53,496 bases of DNA. It comes from DAOUBP01 sp034432655. Lineage in GTDB: Bacteria; Chloroflexota; Anaerolineae; CG2-30-64-16. Below the pieces are notes generated by a model. That model was not told the DNA's origin. It saw nothing but the letters and a program-made list of their open reading frames with translations, and did not search any database. Of the stretch, positions 1-7,966 are shown in pieces (position 1 is the stretch's first letter; every line of letters starts with the position of its first letter). The stretch lies in NCBI GenBank assembly GCA_034432655.1, contig DAOUBP010000091.1, positions 1 to 53,496 of the forward strand, written 5' to 3'. Position numbers and translations under genes: made by a program.

Positions 1-13
1 ACACATAGCGGAG

Positions 14-53
14 TTCGCATCCTCAGATGCGAACAGGCGGCATCTGAGGATGC
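14..53. repeat. Nested palindromic repeat downstream of the first operon
   Basis: Bases 17-30 (GCATCCTCAGATGC) and 40-53 (GCATCTGAGGATGC) are perfect reverse complements separated by 9 bases. Each arm also folds on itself: 14-22 pairs with 27-35 over a CTCA loop, and 39-44 pairs with 49-54 over a TGAG loop. The DNA can therefore form either two small hairpins or one long one. It lies beyond the 3' end of the minus-strand operon. A dispersed intergenic repeat or processing element is likely, and I cannot tell its copy number from the window. Confidence 0.6.
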
Positions 54-131
54 CGCGCTCCGATTGTGCGTGTTCTATCTGCGTTCCCTATTAGCCCGAC
101 ACATAGCTCCGCAGTCCCACAGGGAACCTTT

Positions 132-150
132 GACGCCAAGCTGCGGCGTC
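132..150 (-). terminator. Weak hairpin after the last gene of the surface-glycan operon
   Basis: GACGCC (132-137) and GGCGTC (145-150) form a 6-bp stem with a 7-base loop, 6 bases past the stop codon of the gene ending at 156. No T-run follows on the minus strand (the next bases read AAAGG), so if transcription ends here it would be by another mechanism. Confidence 0.25.
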
Positions 151-155
151 CGCTT

Positions 156-2036
156 TCACCTGCGCGCCAGCTCGGCCTGCAACTGTTGGCGCAATGCCAG
201 GGCCTTCGGATCTGACGGATAGATCGTCAGAAATGCGTTCACGTCCCGTATGGCCAGTCGCAAGTCATCGGCTGTAGCCGCAGTAACTGCTGCACGATAC
301 ATCTGTTCCGCCTCGGCGGCACGCCCGGCAATCTGCAAATAAAGGGCCTGATTGAACGCGCTGCGCGGCGCCCAGCGCGCCTGGATCCTGGCCAACGCGG
401 CCCGATTACCAGCATGCAGCACCTCTTTCCGCACGTAATCGCCAGCGAAAACCGTAAGGTTGTGGCGTTGCTTCGCCCAGGCATCCGGGTACTCGTACAA
501 CGGCTCATAATCACGTCTGAAACGCGGGTCGTCGTCTAGCCGCGCCAGATAGCTCCACACATCATGGACATGGATAAAGGTGGGACGGGCCTCCTCGAAC
601 ACATAATCGTAAAAAGCGGCCTGATCACGCATCAAAGTGCGGGCGATGGTCTTGTCGGCTAACATGCCCAGGTCGTAGATACGCACTTGCGAGACATACA
701 GCGTACCCCCCAGATCGGGCAACAGGACTGACGCCTGCGCCGGCAGGATACCCAACTCGGCGGCATACGTATCGTAACGTAACCCGTACTCGGCCACGAT
801 ATCGGAAAATGGGATCGGCGGATGCTCCGCAAACCGCGCCGAGCGACGGACAAACAAAAAAAGGCTGCCGGCCAGCAATACGCCGATCATGCTCACTGCG
901 ACAAACATCTTCAGCTTGCCAGGGGCGCGCCAACCATCCCAAATCGCATCGGCCAGGCACACCCCGAAAAGATAAAACAAGACGATGAACGGCGTGCCGA
1001 AACGGTATTCTCCCATCCCGTCATCGGGCAACAGCAAATACAGCCCGGCCGCACACAACACAAGCACTCCTAAGGCCAGATGGTGGATCTTAAACCGACC
1101 GGTGAACAATACAAAGCAAGCGCCAACCAGTACAGCCAACAGCACCAACCCCGCCAGTCCTCGACCTGCGACGCTGGCAACTAACTCCAAGGCCTTAGTC
1201 ACCATCTGCGGTTGCAGGGTCAACAGAGAGATAATCTCGTAGGTGGAGGGCCCGCCCTTGGCATAGTAGGTGTTAGGCAGCAGATGGCCAAAATAGCTCA
1301 ACCGAAACGCCAAGAAGGCGCCGTAAATCAATGCAAATGCCCCCCCGTAGACCAGCAATTCGATCACGACGCGACGCCAACGGTATCGCCGGTCAGCCGC
1401 CACCAGCCAGCGGAGGATCGCCATCAAAGGATAAGCGATCACAAAAGAGATGCCGTCAGGCCGCGTCATCGCCAGCCCCCCAGCCAGCAAAGCCAACCCC
1501 ACAGGCCGCCAAAGACTGCGACCATCGGATTGCAAGCTCGCTATCGCCAACGCCAGCATCAGGCACACCAGCAACACGTAGAGCGGGTTCTCCAACCCCG
1601 AGGTGGTCCAAACTACGAAGGCTGTATTCAACCCCAAAAGGGTCAAAAAGACCGACACCAACCAGGGTGTCCGCAAAAATCGAGCAAAAACCCTGTAGAT
1701 CAAGCCATAGGACACCAGGATCAAGACAGCGCTCAATGCTTTCAACGTCAAATACGGCTGAAAGATGCGAAGCACGAAAAACGGTACCAACAGGAGCACC
1801 CACAAGAAGTTCGAGTAGGCCTCCACTGGCGCCAGGCCCGGTTGCGAGACCAGGCCATGGCCCTGCGCCAGATTGCGCGCATACACAAAAGAGATCCCCG
1901 CGTCATCAATCAACCAGTCCCGAAACACAGCAGCATGCAGTAAGTAGATCAAGAACGGAACGACCCAGAAAACCCACTGTGCTTTGCCAGGATCCTTGCG
2001 CAAGGCCAACAACCCAGATGACATTTCTTCCCTCAT
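156..2036 (-). CDS. GT-C type membrane glycosyltransferase with C-terminal helical (TPR-like) tail
   Basis: This 626-residue integral membrane protein has about 10 hydrophobic segments between residues 20 and 400. A short acidic motif (LIDDAGISF, D44/D45) lies just after the first membrane segment, where GT-C enzymes carry their catalytic acidic pair. Such enzymes take a sugar from a polyprenyl-phosphate donor on the outer face of the membrane. The last 80 residues look like one or two TPR units (AGRAAEAEQMYRAAV). It is the final gene of the operon, with an ATGA overlap to the radical SAM/SDR gene. An internal ATG at 2024 is preceded by a good GAGGGAAGAA ribosome site and may be the real start (MSSGLL). 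The acceptor and sugar cannot be read from the sequence. Confidence 0.8.
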   Translation of the reverse strand: MREEMSSGLLALRKDPGKAQWVFWVVPFLIYLLHAAVFRDWLIDDAGISFVYARNLAQGHGLVSQPGLAPVEAYSNFLWVLLLVPFFVLRIFQPYLTLKALSAVLILVSYGLIYRVFARFLRTPWLVSVFLTLLGLNTAFVVWTTSGLENPLYVLLVCLMLALAIASLQSDGRSLWRPVGLALLAGGLAMTRPDGISFVIAYPLMAILRWLVAADRRYRWRRVVIELLVYGGAFALIYGAFLAFRLSYFGHLLPNTYYAKGGPSTYEIISLLTLQPQMVTKALELVASVAGRGLAGLVLLAVLVGACFVLFTGRFKIHHLALGVLVLCAAGLYLLLPDDGMGEYRFGTPFIVLFYLFGVCLADAIWDGWRAPGKLKMFVAVSMIGVLLAGSLFLFVRRSARFAEHPPIPFSDIVAEYGLRYDTYAAELGILPAQASVLLPDLGGTLYVSQVRIYDLGMLADKTIARTLMRDQAAFYDYVFEEARPTFIHVHDVWSYLARLDDDPRFRRDYEPLYEYPDAWAKQRHNLTVFAGDYVRKEVLHAGNRAALARIQARWAPRSAFNQALYLQIAGRAAEAEQMYRAAVTAATADDLRLAIRDVNAFLTIYPSDPKALALRQQLQAELARR

Positions 2037-4420
2037 CGGTGAGTTTGAAACCAGGTGACCGCAGCCACAAACGCTTCTTGCAGATCTGATTGGGGCATGC
2101 CCAGCTCACGGACTGCGCGCAACGGGTTCACGGTCAAAGCCGGCGGCAGAAGGCCGGGATCGCGGCCAGCCTTGGGCGCAACCAGGGGCGGCCTGCTCGC
2201 AGCCTGCGCCACCAGGTGCAGAAACGCCGCCTGATCCAGATTGCCCTCAACATGCCCCAGGATGTAACGCTCACCCGGAATCCCCCGCAGTGCAGCCAGC
2301 AGATGGCCGGCAGCCACATCCTGCACCGGTACGTGATTCACGCCCCCAGGAGGATAAGGGTACACCTCGCCCCGCAGAGCAGCCATGATGCGCGCACCGG
2401 TTGCCGTCGGCCGGGTATCACCGGGCCCTACCGGGGCGGTCGGCTGTACGATCACCACCGGGAACCCTGCCATAGCCCAGGCGCGTGCCACAAGTTCTCC
2501 CAGATACTTAGAGCGCACGTAATGGCTGGCCGAGTTCCAGAGGTTAAAACGGGCGCTCTCGTCGGGCAGGGCCGCAGGATTATCCGGCCGCCCCACACAA
2601 CCAACGGTGCTGGTGTGGACAACCCGGCCCACGCCGGCCTCAGCACAAGCGGCCAGCAGCCGGTTGGCGCCCCGCACATTGACGTCGTACATCTGCGCAG
2701 CTTGCTCGGAGCCGGCATACAAAGCAGCCAGATGAAAGCAATAACGACAGCCGGCCAGCGCCGCAAGCCAGTCGTTCGGTCCACTGACGAGGTCACCCCG
2801 CACGATCTCCACACGTTCCGCAGGCAGGTCTGCCAGCGCGCCGAGCCCACTTCCAGGTCGGACCAGCGCCACCACCGTGGCACCTGCAGCCGCCAGCGCA
2901 GCAGCCACATGCCCGCCGACAAAGCCGTTGCCACCGGTGAGAAACACCCGCACGCCCGCAAACGCAGAAACCGCATCGGGAATCGGCGTCTCGTTGAGAA
3001 CAGCCTGCCCTTTCGGAGCGTTAACCGCGGTCATCGGCGCGCTTGAACGTCTGCGGCCGCTACCGCGGGGGCCGATCTGACGCAAGCCAGACTGCAAGCC
3101 CCGAAGCGCAGACGTCGTCGCACCGCGCGCCCGATGCCAGGCCTGTTGCCAAAACATCCCTCCGGCCCGCGGTGCAGCCTGCAGCAGCGCCAGCGTGCCA
3201 GGTGGTACACTGGCAGAGGGGCCGGGCAATGATGTGCCCGGGTGCGCCTGGTAGGGTAACGCGTGCACAACGACGTGACTGCCCAGCCGACGCAAAAAAC
3301 CCGCCGTGCGTGCCACTGAGCGGGTGTCATGCCCCGGCAAGCCAGCCACCACAAAAACCCGACAGATAATCCCCAGCCGCTGACAGGCTTTGGCCACCAT
3401 TTCCACCTGGCGCAAATAGGCGTCAGCCGCCGCAGCGTCCTGCACCCGTCCCAGCCTCGCCAGCAGATCCGGATCGCTGCTTTCCAGGCCGATCTTGAGA
3501 TCCTCGCAACCGGCTGCGCGCATCAAAGCCAGCAGTTCGGGGTCGAAATGCTCCGGCCGGGACTCACACCCCCAGCGCAGCGCAACGCCACGCGCGATGA
3601 TCCCCTCACACAAGGCCACCAATCGTGCGCGATCACGTGCAAACACAGGATCGCGCACCATCAAATAGCCGGGACGTACCTCACGTGCCAGCCACTCCCA
3701 TTCTGCCAGGGTGCGCGTTACGGATTGGGTGCGGAACCGACGGCCCTGCGCAACGATGTACGCACAGTAAGCACAGCGGTCGGGACAACCCCGGCCGCTC
3801 AGCAGGCTCACCATCCCTTCATAGGCCTGCCAGGGCACGCTGTCCCAGGCCGGAAAAGGCAAGATATCCAGATCGGACACCAGGTTGTCTGGCGTGTAGC
3901 AATCAGGACAAAGCTCGTGCGCGGCCAGCATCCCCGTTGACTTTCCGGTCACCACAGCCCTCACGGCCGACGCAATCGCCCCTTCCGGCTCACCCAGCAA
4001 CACGGCATCGGCCAGCTCCGCCTCCAACCAGAACCCGGCCACAAAATGCGCCGCGGGCCCAAAGAGCAACACATGACGCCTCGACCGACGAGGCGTAGCC
4101 CGCCTCAGCAACCTGAGAAATGTCTCATCGGCGTGTTCCGTACCATGGCTCACCTGCACGGCCAACACAGATGCCGGCGAGGATCCAATCTCCGCCAGTG
4201 CACCGGCCAGCGTGCGCCTGCTGCCCCAAGGATCAAGCACCGCGGCCGACAGGCCAGCTGCACGCAGATTCGCCACGCATTGGGCGGCCACGTGCGGAGG
4301 ATACAAAAAGGGGACAGGTGCAGGATCGAGCGCACCCATGCCCACGGTTGCCTCGTGATGGGCAGCGATGTCAGGCAGACCCTGGGGGATGATCACCAGC
4401 ACATCGGGCCGACTGTTCAC
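2033..4420 (-). CDS. Fusion of B12-binding-type radical SAM protein and NAD-dependent sugar epimerase (HpnA-like SDR)
   Basis: Two enzymes lie in one 795-residue reading frame. Residues 1-200 resemble a cobalamin-binding Rossmann domain. The radical SAM core follows, with CxxxCxxC at C212, C216 and C219 (GCPDRCAYC). After a basic, low-complexity linker (about 420-485), an extended SDR begins at 488 with the NAD loop TGGNGFVGGH (495-504) and the catalytic pair Y634/K638 (YVRSK). The SDR half resembles hopanoid-associated sugar epimerases (HpnA). The start is GTG, in a GTGA overlap with the upstream gene. M463 in the linker could start a separate SDR but has no ribosome site, so one polypeptide is most likely. 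The inferred role is a modification step in glycan or glycolipid synthesis; the substrate is unknown. Confidence 0.82.
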   Translation of the reverse strand: MNSRPDVLVIIPQGLPDIAAHHEATVGMGALDPAPVPFLYPPHVAAQCVANLRAAGLSAAVLDPWGSRRTLAGALAEIGSSPASVLAVQVSHGTEHADETFLRLLRRATPRRSRRHVLLFGPAAHFVAGFWLEAELADAVLLGEPEGAIASAVRAVVTGKSTGMLAAHELCPDCYTPDNLVSDLDILPFPAWDSVPWQAYEGMVSLLSGRGCPDRCAYCAYIVAQGRRFRTQSVTRTLAEWEWLAREVRPGYLMVRDPVFARDRARLVALCEGIIARGVALRWGCESRPEHFDPELLALMRAAGCEDLKIGLESSDPDLLARLGRVQDAAAADAYLRQVEMVAKACQRLGIICRVFVVAGLPGHDTRSVARTAGFLRRLGSHVVVHALPYQAHPGTSLPGPSASVPPGTLALLQAAPRAGGMFWQQAWHRARGATTSALRGLQSGLRQIGPRGSGRRRSSAPMTAVNAPKGQAVLNETPIPDAVSAFAGVRVFLTGGNGFVGGHVAAALAAAGATVVALVRPGSGLGALADLPAERVEIVRGDLVSGPNDWLAALAGCRYCFHLAALYAGSEQAAQMYDVNVRGANRLLAACAEAGVGRVVHTSTVGCVGRPDNPAALPDESARFNLWNSASHYVRSKYLGELVARAWAMAGFPVVIVQPTAPVGPGDTRPTATGARIMAALRGEVYPYPPGGVNHVPVQDVAAGHLLAALRGIPGERYILGHVEGNLDQAAFLHLVAQAASRPPLVAPKAGRDPGLLPPALTVNPLRAVRELGMPQSDLQEAFVAAVTWFQTHR

Positions 4421-6129
4421 GGGGCCGTCTCCGCAGCGCTCAACTCATAGATCAACGTGGTACGGGCCGTTCCTGCGAAAGCAGCCCGGTACACCGCCCC
4501 AGGCAACGGTTCCGACCGTGAGGTATCCAATAGCGGAGCCAATTGAGGCCGCAGGCGCCGCACTTCTTCGTCATCCACCACCAGGAAACGGGCATTACGC
4601 ACGCGTCCGTAGGCAAGGATCTCCTGCCAGGACGCGTTAGGGCTGGCCACTAAAGGCCGGCCGGCATACAGGCCGATCTCACTGTGTCGGGTCATAATCA
4701 CCGTACCGGGAGATGTGTGGGCCATCAACCAACGGCCAGCATCAATATGCGTCCAAGGCATGGTGGCCGTCCCTGTACGCAGCATGTCAGGTGCGATCCA
4801 CAGGCTGAAAGCCAGAGTGCCGGCCAACGGTAGCGCTGCGACCAGCCGCAGTTCCCCCAGGCCCGCCCGGGGCCGTAGAGAACGCCATGAACGCTCTCCC
4901 CAGACAGTCAGATGGCCGACTCCCGCGGCCGCCCACAACAGCCCCACCGGCAATGCACCGACCAGAAAACGGCTGATCACAAAAAACATCCAGAAATTTG
5001 CCAGCGGCAACAACGTGGCTGCCAACAGCCCCTCGTGCCACCACCGTTGTCGCGTCCAGGGGCGCATGACCAAACCCACCAACGCAAGAGCGACGATCCA
5101 GGGCGAGAACAGATCTTCATGAAACAGAGCGTGCCAGGTCAACGCCATATTGCGACGCACTTGATAGAAAAACGCGGCCGGATTGCCCAGCACATAGTCG
5201 CTGAGGCGCTTTTGAAACCGGTCAGGGGAAAGCCACATGATTTCGGTGCCCGCAGAATCCAACCTGGAGACCGCGTAATCGTGCGCTGCCTGATCGTCGG
5301 CCAGGTAAGCCGGTGCGATGTCCAGGATCAGGCCCACTTTGCCGCTGAGCAGCCAGTGGCCGGTAACCCGATGTAGATATAGCACATACGGGCTCATAAC
5401 CAGCAGGCAGGCCAGCACGGCCAAAACAAGCCTCCCAAGCACGGCCGGTCGAAACAAGGTCTTATGCGCAAGATGCCACAACACCATAAACAGTCCCAAA
5501 ACGGCGAAATAGGTCAGCCCCTCCGGTCGCGTCAAATAGGCCAGCCCGAAGAGGGCGCCCGCTACCGGATACCAGCCCCAGGCCAGGGTGGACGTAGGCA
5601 AGGGAGCCTGCTGCGGGTCATCCATCCTCAGCGCGCGGAAGACCGCCCACACCCCACTGAATACAAATAGCAGGAACGGGGACTCGGTCATGGTGCTCCA
5701 CAGGAACGGCCAGGCCGCCAGGGCGGGATAAACTGCTACCAGCGCTGCCGCGCTCAACCCGACCCGCCGTCCATAGATCGCCCGGCCCAACGCATAGATC
5801 GGCAGACACAGCAGTGAGCCGGTAAGAATGTGGATCGTTGCCGTGGCCCACTCCGGTGCCAACCCCAACCGGAGCAGCGCCGCTGAGGCCAGCGGCAAAA
5901 CAGGCGGCAAATGGACATCGAGCGCGCCGGCCAACTCCGAATAACCGCGGCCGGCCACCAAGTTGCTGGCCACCAGCAGATGGCCGGCCTCATCCCAACG
6001 CACCACGCGCGGGAATAAGGCATAGGCCAGCCGGACCAAGCCGGCACTGACAAGGATGGCCGCCAGAATCAGGCGGTCATATGCACGAGCAGCCGTGCGC
6101 ATTTCTGCCTCATGCCGGAGCAATCTCAC
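4417..6129 (-). CDS. GT-C type glycosyltransferase (PMT/ArnT-like), paralogue of the gene at 7963-9720
   Basis: This 570-residue multi-pass membrane protein has the first-loop motif RWDEAGH (D46/E47) typical of dolichyl/polyprenyl-phosphate-sugar dependent GT-C enzymes of the PMT_2/ArnT group. The C-terminal soluble part (ASWQEILAYGRVRNARFL) closely matches the one in the 7963-9720 protein (ASWTEVVAYARVKGARYL), so the two are paralogues within one operon. The annotated start is GTG at 6129 in a GTGA overlap, with GGGAG eight bases upstream. An internal ATG at 6102 also has a GAGG site. It likely transfers a sugar to a lipid, glycan or protein on the outer side of the membrane; the acceptor is unknown. 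Confidence 0.85.
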   Translation of the reverse strand: MRLLRHEAEMRTAARAYDRLILAAILVSAGLVRLAYALFPRVVRWDEAGHLLVASNLVAGRGYSELAGALDVHLPPVLPLASAALLRLGLAPEWATATIHILTGSLLCLPIYALGRAIYGRRVGLSAAALVAVYPALAAWPFLWSTMTESPFLLFVFSGVWAVFRALRMDDPQQAPLPTSTLAWGWYPVAGALFGLAYLTRPEGLTYFAVLGLFMVLWHLAHKTLFRPAVLGRLVLAVLACLLVMSPYVLYLHRVTGHWLLSGKVGLILDIAPAYLADDQAAHDYAVSRLDSAGTEIMWLSPDRFQKRLSDYVLGNPAAFFYQVRRNMALTWHALFHEDLFSPWIVALALVGLVMRPWTRQRWWHEGLLAATLLPLANFWMFFVISRFLVGALPVGLLWAAAGVGHLTVWGERSWRSLRPRAGLGELRLVAALPLAGTLAFSLWIAPDMLRTGTATMPWTHIDAGRWLMAHTSPGTVIMTRHSEIGLYAGRPLVASPNASWQEILAYGRVRNARFLVVDDEEVRRLRPQLAPLLDTSRSEPLPGAVYRAAFAGTARTTLIYELSAAETAP

Positions 6130-7136
6130 GAGAGCAGCTCCCTCTGGCCCCGCAGCCCTTCACGCCAGATCAAAACCAGCCCCACCAAAGCAATAGGCAA
6201 CATTTCGATCAGATGAAAGGTCACACTGGCGCCAAATGCCACTTCGCCGGGCACCCCGTACAAACCCAATATCGTAACCCCTGCCAGCTCCTGCGTGCCG
6301 ACATAGCCCGGCGCGGCCGGAACAGCTGTGCTCAGCCCGATCGCGCTCACAGAAAAGGCTGCTGCCAGCGGGCTCAATTTCAGACGGAAAGCATGAAGGA
6401 CCAACCAGTATTCGGCCACGGTGATCAACCACCCCAGCAGCGTAATCCCAACAGCGCGGGCCAAAAACCCGGGGGAACGCAGGACCGACAACCCGTCCAG
6501 AAAGCGATCAAGCCACCTGCGGGGGCGCGCTGCCCAAGGAAAACGATCGGTCCAACGGTTCAGGAACGCGGCAAAGGCTGGCCGAAAGGCCAACGCCAAC
6601 CATAAGATCAACAAGCCACCAGCAAAGAGACCGCCGGCCGTCCGTATGGCAACCGTAAGCCAGACGGGCGCCGAAGCCGGTAAAGAGCTACCGGCCAACA
6701 ACAAGATGCCCACTGTGGTCAGGCCGTCGAGCACGCGCTCGGTAGCGATGGAGCCCAGCGCAGCGCTGACATGAACGCCGCGCCGGCCCAACACTACGGC
6801 CCGCAACAACTCGCCCAGGCGGGCCGGCAAGAGGACATTCCCTGCGTAACCGATAGCGGTTACCGGCCACAATTGGCGCCACCCGATGGGCCGCACACCC
6901 ATCAACAGCCAGCGCCATCGCCAGGCACGCACCGACAGGCTGACGAAATAGAGAACTGCGGCCGGCAGTAGCCACCACAGGCTGGCTTGCGCCATCACCA
7001 GCCTCACCTGGGCAAAATCAATCTGCCGCAGCAACCACCATACCGACAGCCCGCTGATGAAGATGCCGACCAGAACTGAGCCTAAGCGCGCGCGAACAGG
7101 GGACGAAAGCGATCCGACGATGGGGTAGGTTTTCAT
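6126..7136 (-). CDS. Flippase-like membrane protein of the LPG synthase TM / AglD family (UPF0104)
   Basis: The 336-residue protein has about 8 membrane segments. It carries the family hallmarks GNVLLPARLGELLRA in the first half followed by SIATERVLDG, as in the membrane part of lysylphosphatidylglycerol synthase and AglD-like proteins (PF03706). There is no soluble aminoacyl transferase domain, so lysyl-lipid synthesis is unlikely. Stand-alone members sit in glycan and glycolipid loci and are thought to move or handle lipid-linked precursors. Here it lies between a GT2 and a GT-C gene with ATGA and GTGA overlaps, which fits that role. The function is inferred from family and context only. 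Confidence 0.85.
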   Translation of the reverse strand: MKTYPIVGSLSSPVRARLGSVLVGIFISGLSVWWLLRQIDFAQVRLVMAQASLWWLLPAAVLYFVSLSVRAWRWRWLLMGVRPIGWRQLWPVTAIGYAGNVLLPARLGELLRAVVLGRRGVHVSAALGSIATERVLDGLTTVGILLLAGSSLPASAPVWLTVAIRTAGGLFAGGLLILWLALAFRPAFAAFLNRWTDRFPWAARPRRWLDRFLDGLSVLRSPGFLARAVGITLLGWLITVAEYWLVLHAFRLKLSPLAAAFSVSAIGLSTAVPAAPGYVGTQELAGVTILGLYGVPGEVAFGASVTFHLIEMLPIALVGLVLIWREGLRGQRELLS

Positions 7137-7966
7137 GAGGCCCCGTTAAAGCTGCGTAGAATCTCAGCAGCGTGGTGACGGCTCATCACATCGCTCAGCC
7201 GCACCCGAAACTGCCGGGCCGGTCGCAATCCCGAACGATCAAGCAGGAATCGCGCCATCACCGCCAGCGTGCTCAGGCCATATTTCACGCTGCGCTGAAA
7301 ATTCACCGATGATGCCTCTGCAAAATAACGCGTGGGCACCGCAATCTCGCCGATCCGAAAGCCGAAGGCAACCGCCTGCGCAATCATTTCTGTATCAAAC
7401 ACAAAATCATCGGAATTCAAGAGAAACGGAACGGTCTCCAACAAACGACGACTATAGGCCCGAAACCCGGTATGACACTCTGAAAGATGTTGCCCCAGCA
7501 CCAAATTCTCCACAATGGTCAGGAAGCGGTTAGCAATGTACTTCCAGACCGGCATGCCGCCGGCCAGCGCGCCTCCGCCCAGCAATCGCGAGCCCATCAC
7601 CATGTCCGCCTCACCCCGTTCGATCGGGGCAATCAACTCGGGGATAAGTGTGGAATCGTACTGGTAATCAGGATGCAGCATCACCACGATATCTGCCCCG
7701 TCCCGCAGCGCTTCCAAATAGCAGGTCTTCTGGTTGCCGCCGTAACCACGGTTCTGAATATGGATGACCACTTTGAGGCCCAGACGTTGGGCGACCTCCA
7801 CCGTCTCGTCCTGGCTTACATCATCCACCAAAATCACGCTATCCACCACGTTGGGCGGGATATCATTGTAAGTTCGCTCCAACGTACGCGCCGCGTTGTA
7901 GGCCGGCATCACAACCACGACCTTTTGCTTCCCGGGCATGTGTTCCTTCTCCGAGATCGAATTCAT
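7133..7966 (-). CDS. GT2 family polyprenyl-phosphate glycosyltransferase
   Basis: This is a GT-A fold enzyme with VVVVMPAYNAARTLERT at the N-terminus, the nucleotide-binding VDD and the metal-site motif MLHPDYQYD. The size and C-terminal amphipathic region fit DPM1/GtrB-like enzymes that make polyprenyl-phosphate sugars for GT-C transferases. Three GT-C genes lie in the same operon, which supports that pairing. It overlaps the upstream GT-C by ATGA if the first ATG (7966) is used. An ATG at 7939 (MPGKQK) has a much better ribosome site (AAGGA) and may be the true start, giving 268 residues. Confidence 0.88.
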   Translation of the reverse strand: MNSISEKEHMPGKQKVVVVMPAYNAARTLERTYNDIPPNVVDSVILVDDVSQDETVEVAQRLGLKVVIHIQNRGYGGNQKTCYLEALRDGADIVVMLHPDYQYDSTLIPELIAPIERGEADMVMGSRLLGGGALAGGMPVWKYIANRFLTIVENLVLGQHLSECHTGFRAYSRRLLETVPFLLNSDDFVFDTEMIAQAVAFGFRIGEIAVPTRYFAEASSVNFQRSVKYGLSTLAVMARFLLDRSGLRPARQFRVRLSDVMSRHHAAEILRSFNGAS

